Assembly (NCBI GenBank): GCA_002170915.1
Contig: NHHQ01000011.1
Location: 1 to 12,017, forward strand
Origin: Rhodospirillaceae bacterium TMED167
Lineage (GTDB): Bacteria; Pseudomonadota; Alphaproteobacteria; Rhodospirillales_A; UBA2165
Direction of reading: 5' to 3'
Length of the DNA stretch: 12,017 nt
The notes under the pieces are model-generated. The model saw only the letters and a program-made list of their open reading frames with translations, did not search any database and had not been told where the DNA came from. Positions 1-5,988 of the stretch are shown piece after piece; positions within the stretch are counted from its first letter, which is position 1, and each line of letters begins with the position of its first letter. Position numbers and translations under genes: made by a program.

Positions 1-2
1 AC

Positions 3-122
3 GGTGAAATAGATTCCACGCCGGTTTTTCCGCGGCTTGAAACGCTACCTTGTTGTCCTTCGGAGTCAAATCGTATACTCGAGGATGCATTTCGTTGTCT
101 GGTATCCTTTGTCGTTTGGTAG
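3..122 (+). CDS. Possible 3' end of an upstream gene (partial, unrecognised)
   Basis: One reading frame is open from the window edge to a TAG at 120-122, giving 39 residues with a plausible mix of charged and hydrophobic residues and two adjacent Cys. It ends 17 bases before the preferred mnmH start, which would fit the end of a preceding gene. I do not recognise the sequence and it does not look like the C-terminus of SelD, the usual partner of mnmH. An open stretch this short can occur by chance, so this is only a possibility. Confidence 0.2.
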   Translation, partial: GEIDSTPVFPRLETLPCCPSESNRILEDAFRCLVSFVVW

Positions 123-139
123 GTGTGTGTAACCAGCCC

Positions 140-1189
140 ATGGCGCCTCCAATAAAAATCGTCGACAGCTATAACTCCGAGGGGATAAACACGATTATTG
201 ACGTGCGCTCCCCTTCTGAGTTCAACATTGATCATATTCCCAACGCCATAAATCTACCTGTCCTATCAGACAGGGAGCATGCGATTGTGGGGCGGATGCA
301 CCAACACTCACATTTTGACGCACGAAAAATCGGCGCGGCCTTCGTTGCGGCCAATATGAGTGCCCATTTGAATGGTCCTCTGCGCGACAAATCAAACGAT
401 TTCACTCCTTTGATATACTGTGCAAGAGGCGGGCAACGATCAAAAGCATTTGCCCTTATTTGCGCTGAAATTGGCTGGCGATGCAGGGTGCTCGAGGGTG
501 GCTATAAAAGCTATCGGAGAGACCTCCTGAGCTCGCTGGACGCGTTTTCCACGCAGTTTAAAATCATCAAAATTGCGGGTCGAACGGGGACCGGTAAAAC
601 CGAAATCATTGGCGCACTGTTCAAACAGGGAAAAAATGTCATTGATTTAGAAAACTTGGCCCGCCATCGCGGCAGCCTTTTGGGGGCGCATCCAACGGAG
701 GAACAGCCCTCACAAAAACTATTCGAAACGCTGTTATGGGCTCATCTTAAAACCCTGCAACCGGACCAACCCGTATTTGTCGAAGCGGAAAGCTCTAAAA
801 TTGGGAATATTCAAATTCCTCATGCCCTGTGGCGAGCGATGAAGGAGGCCCCGCAAGTGATGATCTTGTCTAAGCGGCACAATCGGGTCCAATACCTCTT
901 GGACAATTACACAGAGATTCAACAAAATTCCCAAATTTTGGAACCGCTGTTCAAAAATTTTGAGCAATCCGGGCAGACCAATCTGGCGCAGCTTTGCAAA
1001 TATGAATTGCGTAAGGGAAATTGGGAGTCTTTGGCTGAACTCCTGCTTCAGTCTCATTATGACAAGAAATATGACCGATCAATCGGATATCATGGATGTG
1101 ATAATATTCTCGCACTTGAATTAGACGAACTGAACGACAATCATTTTAGACAAGCCGCAAAAAAAATAAGCGAAACATGTTTGCCTTAG
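140..1189 (+). CDS. mnmH: tRNA 2-selenouridine synthase MnmH (SelU/YbbB)
   Basis: MnmH replaces the sulfur of 2-thiouridine at wobble position 34 of tRNAs for Lys, Glu and Gln with selenium, using selenophosphate from SelD and a geranylated intermediate. The 349-residue product has the family's two-part layout. An N-terminal rhodanese domain (about 8-135) carries the active-site loop CARGGQRS with catalytic Cys94. A P-loop domain follows, with Walker A GRTGTGKT at 147-154, the family motif LENLARHRGSLLG starting at residue 170 and an ESSKIG segment near 217. Length matches the usual 350-370 residues. The ATG at 140 is preferred because the reading frame upstream (open from 50) adds a Cys-rich, non-conserved stretch; an in-frame GTG at 125 is an alternative, and no strong Shine-Dalgarno site decides it. 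The gene is AT-richer by eye than gor to uvrB, which may reflect transfer. SelD is not in the window but should be elsewhere in the genome. Confidence 0.93.
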   Translation: MAPPIKIVDSYNSEGINTIIDVRSPSEFNIDHIPNAINLPVLSDREHAIVGRMHQHSHFDARKIGAAFVAANMSAHLNGPLRDKSNDFTPLIYCARGGQRSKAFALICAEIGWRCRVLEGGYKSYRRDLLSSLDAFSTQFKIIKIAGRTGTGKTEIIGALFKQGKNVIDLENLARHRGSLLGAHPTEEQPSQKLFETLLWAHLKTLQPDQPVFVEAESSKIGNIQIPHALWRAMKEAPQVMILSKRHNRVQYLLDNYTEIQQNSQILEPLFKNFEQSGQTNLAQLCKYELRKGNWESLAELLLQSHYDKKYDRSIGYHGCDNILALELDELNDNHFRQAAKKISETCLP

Positions 1190-1268
1190 GTCACTAACTT
1201 CAAACCGATGACAGATCACTGCGGCTGAGGTAGTCGCGAGGGTTGCGATCGGATCATTCTGACCTTTT

Positions 1269-1295
1269 TTGACAGGCTAACAGGTAAATTAAATT
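1269..1295 (+). promoter_or_regulatory. Candidate sigma70-type promoter for the small membrane ORF
   Basis: A perfect TTGACA lies at 1269-1274, followed after 15 bases by TAAATT at 1290-1295 (4 of 6 to TATAAT). The spacer is shorter than the ideal 17, which lowers confidence. Transcription would start near 1302, about 50 bases before the small ORF at 1356. Confidence 0.4.
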
Positions 1296-1299
1296 TGCG

Positions 1300-1313
1300 T
1301 GTGACCCGTCACA
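1300..1313. promoter_or_regulatory. Perfect palindrome, candidate operator
   Basis: TGTGAC and GTCACA form perfect 6-base arms around a 2-base centre (CC). The site sits at the predicted transcription start, a position where a bound dimer would block initiation. The half-site TGTGA resembles CRP/FNR-family half-sites, but the spacing between TGTGA and TCACA is 4 bases, not the 6 of the canonical CRP site, so another regulator is as likely. Confidence 0.4.
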
Positions 1314-1355
1314 GTGGACAAAACGTCGCGAGATTACATGAGAAGAAGGAAGCCG

Positions 1356-1487
1356 ATGAAAAATCTACAGCAGCGCGCAAAGTTCGGTCAAAAGGTGTTG
1401 TTAATCTCGATTGTGTTTTTGGTCGCGTTGTTTGTGGGGTTGGGTGTCCTGACAGATTTTAATTTGGAGGCAACCCGGATACCCTAA
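1356..1487 (+). CDS. Small single-pass membrane protein (hypothetical)
   Basis: This is a 43-codon ORF starting at ATG 1356; an in-frame ATG at 1338 would give 49 codons. The start at 1356 is chosen because the purine run AGAAGAAGGA (1341-1350) gives a good Shine-Dalgarno site 5 bases upstream. The product has a basic, Gln-rich N-terminus, then one strongly hydrophobic segment at about residues 14-32 (KVLLISIVFLVALFVGLGVL), then a short acidic tail ending EATRIP. The basic end before the helix predicts an N-in, C-out topology. A TTGACA promoter box and a palindrome lie upstream. I do not recognise the family. It could be a real small membrane protein, or a remnant of a longer gene, since the next 160 bases hold nothing recognisable. 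Confidence 0.45.
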   Translation: MKNLQQRAKFGQKVLLISIVFLVALFVGLGVLTDFNLEATRIP

Positions 1488-1654
1488 ACAGTCTCTCCAA
1501 AATCCCCCTGCGTACTCGTTATTTGACCGGTTCGTTCGTCTCCGGGCCTCTCACGCCCAGATGATCGGCAGTCGCCAGTGACCCAAAAGAACGCGGTGGA
1601 CGGATTTTATGGAAGCGGATGGGGTGGCCGAGAATGTGGGAGAGCGGTAGCGCG
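1488..1654. other. Intergenic stretch without recognised feature
   Basis: With 1190-1355 this forms a stretch of more than 450 bases that lacks any long gene apart from the small ORF at 1356-1487. I see no tRNA, repeat or clear terminator in 1488-1654. The only functional element supported is the GGGAGAG Shine-Dalgarno site at 1638-1644 before the next gene. Confidence 0.5.
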
Positions 1655-2206
1655 ATGAGATCATTGTTGGTGTTGAGCATACTGCTTCTGAGCGCCCCCG
1701 CGCTCGCGGGGGAGGCCCTCTGGACGGCGCTGAAATCCAAGCACCACTTTGTATTGGTGCGTCATGCGCTGGCCCCCGGGTATGGAGATCCCGATGGGTT
1801 TCAGGTGAAAGACTGTCAAACGCAGCGTAATCTCAATGAGACAGGGCGTCAGCAATCTCGAAGAATCGGAGACCTCTTCAAGTCTCACGGGATTGCTAAG
1901 GCACTGGTTTATTCAAGCCAATGGTGCCGATGCCTGGAAACGGCCAGCCTCATGGGCATAGGTGAAGTGTCGGAATTACCGCCCCTCAACTCCTTTTTTT
2001 TACGTTTTGAGCGCAAACAAATCCAAACCGAGCAGATTGCAGACTGGATGGAGCGGAGGGCCTTGAGCATGCCTACGGTCTTAATTACTCACCAAGTGAA
2101 TATCACCGCTTTAACGGGATACTTTCCAGCCTCCGGGGAACTTGTTTTTGTTCGCAAAGATCCGTCGGGCGCTCTCGCGGTGATCGGAACCATTGACACA
2201 TTGTAA
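1655..2206 (+). CDS. Exported histidine phosphatase family protein
   Basis: The product belongs to the phosphoglycerate-mutase-like histidine phosphatase superfamily. From ATG 1655 it has 183 residues. Residues 1-18 form a signal peptide (MRSLLVLSILLLSAPALA) with an ALA cleavage motif before Gly19, so the enzyme should act in the periplasm. The catalytic RH pair is Arg36-His37 in FVLVRHALAPG; NETGRQQS (61-68) matches the usual L(N/T)xxGxxQ segment; a YSSQWCRCLETA block (86-97) supplies the second conserved Arg; THQVNI (145-150) carries the second active-site His146. ATG 1655 is preferred over 1619 because the signal peptide then starts at Met1, GGGAGAG (1638-1644) is correctly placed, and the 1619 start would put 12 polar residues ahead of the signal peptide. 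Cys54, Cys91 and Cys93 would sit in an oxidising compartment. Substrate is unknown; such exported members are usually annotated only to superfamily. Confidence 0.85.
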   Translation: MRSLLVLSILLLSAPALAGEALWTALKSKHHFVLVRHALAPGYGDPDGFQVKDCQTQRNLNETGRQQSRRIGDLFKSHGIAKALVYSSQWCRCLETASLMGIGEVSELPPLNSFFLRFERKQIQTEQIADWMERRALSMPTVLITHQVNITALTGYFPASGELVFVRKDPSGALAVIGTIDTL

Positions 2207-2232
2207 TCCTGAACCAGCACGCGTTTTGTCCC

Positions 2233-2361
2233 ATGAAGAAATCAGACTTACCTGTAAAAACCTGCGTAACCTGCGGTCGGCCATTTACGTGGCGCAAGAA
2301 GTGGGCAAAAGTCTGGGATGAGGTTAAATATTGTTCCGAACGTTGCAGGCGAGCTAAATAG
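2233..2361 (+). CDS. DUF2256 family small zinc-ribbon-like protein
   Basis: A 42-codon ORF too short for usual ORF calling encodes MKKSDLPVKTCVTCGRPFTW followed by RKKWAKVWDEVKYCSERCRRAK. This is the signature of the DUF2256 family: CxxCGRPFTWRKKW, then WDEVKYCSxxCR. Four Cys (11, 14, 34, 38) in a C-x2-C...C-x3-C pattern suggest one bound zinc. The many Lys and Arg residues suggest nucleic acid contact, which is inference only; the family has no established function that I know of. Known members often sit beside or are fused to cryptochrome/photolyase-type genes, but no such gene is in this window. It starts 26 bases after the phosphatase stop and may share its transcript. No clear Shine-Dalgarno site is visible, but the MKK start matches the family. 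Confidence 0.88.
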   Translation: MKKSDLPVKTCVTCGRPFTWRKKWAKVWDEVKYCSERCRRAK

Positions 2362-2368
2362 AGGGTGA

Positions 2369-2479
2369 ACCGCCGGCTTCTCCCAAGAGCGCTTGGGTGA
2401 CGCGCTCTCAGTTCTCTTCTCCGACTGGCATCTTTTGTCCATGACAAAAGGGCCAGGACGTCTGGGATTAACCGGCGGT
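2369..2479. other. Nested inverted repeats: candidate structured RNA or convergent terminator region
   Basis: The 111-base stretch between two convergent genes can pair as a three-way junction. The outer stem is ACCGCCGG (2369-2376) with CCGGCGGT (2472-2479). After a symmetric 4x4 internal loop it continues as TCCCA (2381-2385) with TGGGA (2463-2467). Arm 2 is AGAGCGC (2386-2392) with GCGCTCT (2402-2408), loop 9. Arm 3 is CTGGC (2425-2429) plus CTTTTGTC (2432-2439) with GACAAAAG (2443-2450) plus GCCAG (2452-2456), loop CAT. An alternative hairpin, CCCAAG (2382-2387) with CTTGGG (2392-2397), would compete with arm 2. No T-run follows any stem on either strand, so it is not a canonical intrinsic terminator. 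It could be a 3' UTR structure, an ncRNA or a dispersed repeat; the transcribed strand cannot be told from one copy. Confidence 0.5.
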
Positions 2480-2493
2480 CAGTGTCTCAGTCT

Positions 2494-2796
2494 TTACGCT
2501 TCGTTTTTCTGCACAGGGTGCGCTTTCACGAAGGCCTCGATGAACGAACGCTTTGTGACTTGACCGTTTGTATTGGGTTGAAGCACATCGAAAGATATAA
2601 CCATCTTGGCCATCGGTGAAGCCTCAAATTCCGCCTTGGTAACGATCTCATCGCTGTTGGCGTCCATCTGATCGAAATATTTGGTGGCCATTTCCTGTGG
2701 GGAGTGGACGTGATCTCCACCGCCACAACTGCCCGCATGTGCCGGAGAAAAACCAAAAAGAGCGGTCATCAGTACCGCAGGGATAACGTATTTCAT
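2494..2796 (-). CDS. Secreted EF-hand calcium-binding protein
   Basis: This is a 100-residue protein with a signal peptide (MKYVIPAVLMTALFGFSPAHA, cleavage after Ala21), so it should be periplasmic or secreted. One good EF-hand loop, DANSDEIVTKAE, lies at 45-56 with ligands D45, N47, D49, I51 (backbone), T53 and E56; the usual Gly at loop position 6 is Glu. A second loop at about 73-84 (QPNTNGQVTKRS) keeps the NG turn but lacks the first Asp and last Glu, so it probably binds calcium weakly or not at all. The mature N-terminus has a GSCGGGDHVHS stretch with one Cys and two His. The start is supported by AGGAG on the - strand about 8 bases upstream. AT-rich DNA with a TATAAA sequence precedes it, but no convincing -35 box was found. 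Role unknown: calcium buffering or a structural/sensor role are options. Confidence 0.8.
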   Translation of the reverse strand: MKYVIPAVLMTALFGFSPAHAGSCGGGDHVHSPQEMATKYFDQMDANSDEIVTKAEFEASPMAKMVISFDVLQPNTNGQVTKRSFIEAFVKAHPVQKNEA

Positions 2797-2852
2797 CGGG
2801 GTCGCTCCTGTTAATTTATTTATATCATTGATACGGGGGAGGAAGTTATTGA

Positions 2853-2979
2853 GATCACAGCCGAAGAAGATTCTAGCCCAAATGCTGCGTGATCACAGGA
2901 CGGTTCTTTGCGGAGAGCGGGCTCTTGGCCGCCGTTGTTCAAAGATATTAATTTATGGCCACTGATTTTTAGATCACAG
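2853..2979. repeat. Three copies of GATCACAG in a divergent intergenic region
   Basis: GATCACAG occurs at 2853-2860, 2891-2898 and 2972-2979, all in the same orientation, between the divergent EF-hand gene and gor. The middle copy lies in the 8-base palindrome GTGATCAC. The complement CTGTGATC contains the TGTGA half-site of CRP/FNR-type regulators, but no full canonical CRP site is formed. This could be a regulator binding cluster or chance. The rest of 2797-3066 shows only the gor promoter candidate. Confidence 0.3.
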
Positions 2980-2994
2980 ATCCTCAGGCAGTGA

Positions 2995-3023
2995 TTTTCA
3001 GGTAGGGCTGTGCCGGTTATACT
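2995..3023 (+). promoter_or_regulatory. Candidate promoter of gor
   Basis: TTTTCA (2995-3000, 4 of 6 to TTGACA) is separated by exactly 17 bases from TATACT (3018-3023, 5 of 6 to TATAAT). Transcription would begin near 3030, leaving a leader of about 37 bases before ATG 3067. This also argues against the upstream in-frame ATG at 3010. Confidence 0.5.
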
Positions 3024-3066
3024 CCTAGGATTTTACGCAATTCCACTTCTCCAGAGGGAACCACTC

Positions 3067-4443
3067 ATGGCCAAATATGATTATGACATGATTACCGTCG
3101 GCGCCGGGTCCGGCGGGGTGCGGGCATCCCGCCTCGCTGGCGGGTATGGTGCGCGTTCGGCAGTTGTCGAGGAAGACAGGGTCGGTGGGACATGTGTTCT
3201 GCGCGGTTGTGTGCCGAAAAAGTTACTAATTTATGGCGCGCACTATGCCGATCATATGGCGGATGCTCGAAATTATGGCTGGACGATTGATGCCAGTCAC
3301 GATTGGAGGGCGCTCATCGATAACAAGAACGCGGAGATGGACCGTCTCAATGGCATTTATATGCGCATCTTAGAGAATAATAACGTGGATCTACACGAGG
3401 GCCGAGGTGTTCTGGAAGATGAGCATACGGTCAATGTTGACGGCAAACGGATTACGGCGGAAAATATTCTGATCGCGGTAGGTGGTTGGCCATCAACGCC
3501 GGATATTCCAGGCGTTGAGCACGTGATCAGTTCTAATGAAGCACTGGAGCTTACAACACTGCCCAAACGCATGGTGGTGGTGGGAGGCGGTTACATCGCT
3601 GTTGAATTTGCCGGTATTTTTGCCAGTCTGGGTGTCGATGTCACCGAGATCGTACGGGCGGATACCGTTCTTCGGGGGTTTGACGATGACGTTCGCCGCA
3701 ATCTCGATGAGGAAATGACGAAGCACGGCGTCAACATTATGTCGAAAACCGAAATCGAGAGCGTCGAAAAACTGGGAAATGAGTATCGTCTGCACCTCAA
3801 AAATGGGGGGATACTTGAGACAGACCTGGTGATGTACGCCACCGGACGACGCGCCAATACGGCAAATCTCGGTCTTGAAGAGATTGGGATCGAGCTTAAA
3901 GACAATGGGGCGATCAAAGTGGATGAGGGGAACCGCACATCGGTGGATCACATCTATGCGGTTGGTGATGTGACCGACCGCGTACAGCTAACGCCTGTGG
4001 CCATCCAGGAGGGGACGGCCGTATCGGAGACGCTTTTTAACAACAATCCCATCACAGTAGATTATGGTGATGTGCCGACGGCGGTTTTCTCGTCGCCCCC
4101 CATCGGGACGGTTGGGCTTACAGAACAGCAGGCCCGCCAGAAATACGGCAAGCTAGACATTTATGAATCGAAGTTTAAGCCCTTGGTGCACACACTTTCT
4201 GGGCGGGACGAGCAAACCTATATCAAGATGATTGTGGAGCCGCAGTCAGATCGGGTCATCGGCGCGCATATGCTAGGTATGGATGCTCCGGAGATCATCC
4301 AGGGCATTGGCATCGCCATCAAAGCCGGCGCAACGAAAGCGCATTTTGACGGCACGACGGGAATCCATCCGTCCGCGGCGGAGGAATTTGTGACTATGCG
4401 CACCAAACGGCCCGATCCAGAAGAAGCAAAAGCAGCGGAGTGA
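3067..4443 (+). CDS. gor: Glutathione-disulfide reductase
   Basis: The enzyme is a cytosolic FAD flavoprotein that reduces glutathione disulfide with NADPH. The product from ATG 3067 has 458 residues, normal for the family. FAD-binding GAGSGG is at 12-17. The redox disulfide is Cys43/Cys48 in GGTCVLRGCVPKK. The NADPH domain has GGGYIA at 173-178 with Arg197 and Arg203, the pair that contacts the 2'-phosphate of NADPH in glutathione reductases and separates them from NADH-using lipoamide dehydrogenases. A second FAD motif, YAVGDVTDR, is present. The C-terminal interface HPSAAEE carries the catalytic His434 and Glu439. ATG 3067 is chosen over 3010 because AGAGGGAA (3053-3060) is a good Shine-Dalgarno site, the predicted promoter overlaps the longer version, and homologues begin just before the FAD motif. 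The gene stands alone, followed by 133 bases before the DAHP synthase. Confidence 0.95.
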   Translation: MAKYDYDMITVGAGSGGVRASRLAGGYGARSAVVEEDRVGGTCVLRGCVPKKLLIYGAHYADHMADARNYGWTIDASHDWRALIDNKNAEMDRLNGIYMRILENNNVDLHEGRGVLEDEHTVNVDGKRITAENILIAVGGWPSTPDIPGVEHVISSNEALELTTLPKRMVVVGGGYIAVEFAGIFASLGVDVTEIVRADTVLRGFDDDVRRNLDEEMTKHGVNIMSKTEIESVEKLGNEYRLHLKNGGILETDLVMYATGRRANTANLGLEEIGIELKDNGAIKVDEGNRTSVDHIYAVGDVTDRVQLTPVAIQEGTAVSETLFNNNPITVDYGDVPTAVFSSPPIGTVGLTEQQARQKYGKLDIYESKFKPLVHTLSGRDEQTYIKMIVEPQSDRVIGAHMLGMDAPEIIQGIGIAIKAGATKAHFDGTTGIHPSAAEEFVTMRTKRPDPEEAKAAE

Positions 4444-4576
4444 GCCCGGCAAAGGCGGTAAAAGAGTGGGTTTTCCCTGGAAATCTGGGGGCAGAGGGTC
4501 TATAGAAAGCCGCGTTTCCGGCGTGTAGGCCAAATTAGTGCTGGGACGATACCCTGGGTAAATAAGGTACAAGACC

Positions 4577-5980
4577 ATGCCGAAGAACTGGACGCCTGAT
4601 AGCTGGCGGTTGAAACCCATTTTGCAAGTTCCGGACTATCCGGACCAAGACAAATTACGCGAAGTGGAAGACACCCTAAGCCGCTTTCCACCTCTGGTAT
4701 TTGCGGGTGAGGCGCGCAGCCTGAAACGCGGCCTGGCACAGGCTGCCAAGGGGGAAGCGTTTTTGCTGCAAGGTGGCGATTGCGCCGAGAGTTTTCGGGA
4801 ATTTCATCCAGATAATATTCGCGACACATTCCGGGTGCTGCTGCAGATGGCGGTGGTCCTGACTTTTGGTGCCGCCGTTCCCATTGTCAAAGTTGGTCGA
4901 CTGGCTGGCCAGTTTGCCAAACCTCGTTCCGCGCCGACGGAGACAATCGAAGGGGTCGAACTGCCGAGCTACCGGGGTGACATCATCAATTCGATCGATT
5001 TCGACGCCGCGAAACGGCAGCCAAATCCAGATCGCATGATCCGCGCCTATAACCAGTCCGCGTCGACGCTTAACCTCATTCGGGCGTTTGCACAGGGCGG
5101 ATTTGCCGATCTTCACCGGGTCCACCAGTGGAATATGGGATTTGTCGCAGACAGTCCCCTGGGAGAACGTTATCAGGACCTCGCGAACAGGCTCGATGAA
5201 GCGCTGAAATTTATGGCCGCGTGCGGTCTCTCTTCCGAGTCTACCCCGCAGATCTCAGAAACCGATTTTTTTACCTCTCACGAGGCTCTTTTGCTGCCGT
5301 ATGAGCAGTCCATGACGCGCGTCGATTCACTGACCGGCGATTGGTACGATACGTCCGCCCACCTTTTATGGGCCGGGGATCGTACCCGGCAGTTGGAAAA
5401 TGCACATCTGGAGTTTCTGAGCGGCATTGCCAATCCGGTCGCCTCCAAGGTCGGCCCGACAACTGATCCTGACAGCCTCATCAAGTTGATCGATATCCTG
5501 AACCCGGAGAATGAGCCGGGCCGTCTCACGCTGATCTCCCGCATGGGGGCCGGCAAGGTGGCTGATCATCTGCCGCAGCTGATTCGCCGGGTGAAGGACG
5601 AAGGTCGCATCGTTGTTTGGTCCTGTGATCCCATGCACGGTAATACCGTCAAAAGTGGCAACGGCTACAAAACGCGACCCTTTGATCTGGTGCTGCAAGA
5701 GGTTTCTGAATTTTTCGCCGTTCATCAGGGGGAAGGAACTTATCCGGGTGGCGTGCATTTTGAAATGACGGGTCAGGACGTGACCGAATGCGTCGGCGGC
5801 GCCCAGCCTATCACCGAAGCCGACCTCTCCAGTCGCTATCATACCCACTGCGACCCGCGCCTTAACGGCAGGCAGGCGTTGGAACTTGCTTTTGCTGTGG
5901 CCGACAGCCTTAAGGAACAGCGCGGCAGCCGGCGGGAAAACAGCAGCGGCAATGGAGTGCAGCAGGCAGCCGGAATTTAG
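4577..5980 (+). CDS. Class II 3-deoxy-7-phosphoheptulonate (DAHP) synthase
   Basis: It catalyses the first step of the shikimate pathway, joining phosphoenolpyruvate and erythrose 4-phosphate to give DAHP. The 467-residue protein matches the class II (plant/actinobacterial/alphaproteobacterial) family, not the E. coli AroFGH type. It starts with the family's WTPDSWR..P..QVPDYPD block. Metal ligands expected from the Mycobacterium enzyme are all present: Cys69 in [10 protein letters not shown], His354 in DPMHGNT, Glu396 in [10 protein letters not shown] and Asp426 in HTHCDPRLN. The phosphate-contacting stretch [12 protein letters not shown] is at 107-118. TAAGG at 4563-4567 is a suitable Shine-Dalgarno site. 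The last 20 residues are polar and variable. glnS begins 8 bases after the stop, so the two are probably co-transcribed. The usual feedback-binding additions of the mycobacterial enzyme cannot be judged here. Gene symbols vary for this class, so none is given. Confidence 0.94.
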   Translation: MPKNWTPDSWRLKPILQVPDYPDQDKLREVEDTLSRFPPLVFAGEARSLKRGLAQAAKGEAFLLQGGDCAESFREFHPDNIRDTFRVLLQMAVVLTFGAAVPIVKVGRLAGQFAKPRSAPTETIEGVELPSYRGDIINSIDFDAAKRQPNPDRMIRAYNQSASTLNLIRAFAQGGFADLHRVHQWNMGFVADSPLGERYQDLANRLDEALKFMAACGLSSESTPQISETDFFTSHEALLLPYEQSMTRVDSLTGDWYDTSAHLLWAGDRTRQLENAHLEFLSGIANPVASKVGPTTDPDSLIKLIDILNPENEPGRLTLISRMGAGKVADHLPQLIRRVKDEGRIVVWSCDPMHGNTVKSGNGYKTRPFDLVLQEVSEFFAVHQGEGTYPGGVHFEMTGQDVTECVGGAQPITEADLSSRYHTHCDPRLNGRQALELAFAVADSLKEQRGSRRENSSGNGVQQAAGI

Positions 5981-5988
5981 GCGCGCTG

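Noticed and set aside
1261..1274. Six-T run after mnmH as an intrinsic terminator
   Set aside because: No stable GC-rich stem lies just before it, only weak 3-4 bp pairings; the end of the run forms the TTGACA box instead.
2224..2445. Similar TTTTGTCC(C)ATGA words at about 2224 and 2433 as a repeat
   Set aside because: The match is about 11 bases with an insertion and does not extend; the second copy is explained by the hairpin arm.
2103..2447. A 114-codon - strand open frame across the phosphatase end and DUF2256
   Set aside because: It is antisense to the clear DUF2256 motif and to the phosphatase C-terminus, with no recognisable sequence.
3010..3066. A 19-codon N-terminal extension of gor
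   Set aside because: It overlaps the predicted -10 box and start of transcription, and a good Shine-Dalgarno site precedes ATG 3067.
3493..3951. A 152-codon - strand open frame inside gor
   Set aside because: It is antisense to the NADPH domain of gor; the His-rich composition is a by-product of the reverse strand.
5366..5848. A 160-codon - strand open frame inside the DAHP synthase gene
   Set aside because: It is antisense to conserved catalytic blocks of the synthase, with no domain and no ribosome binding site.
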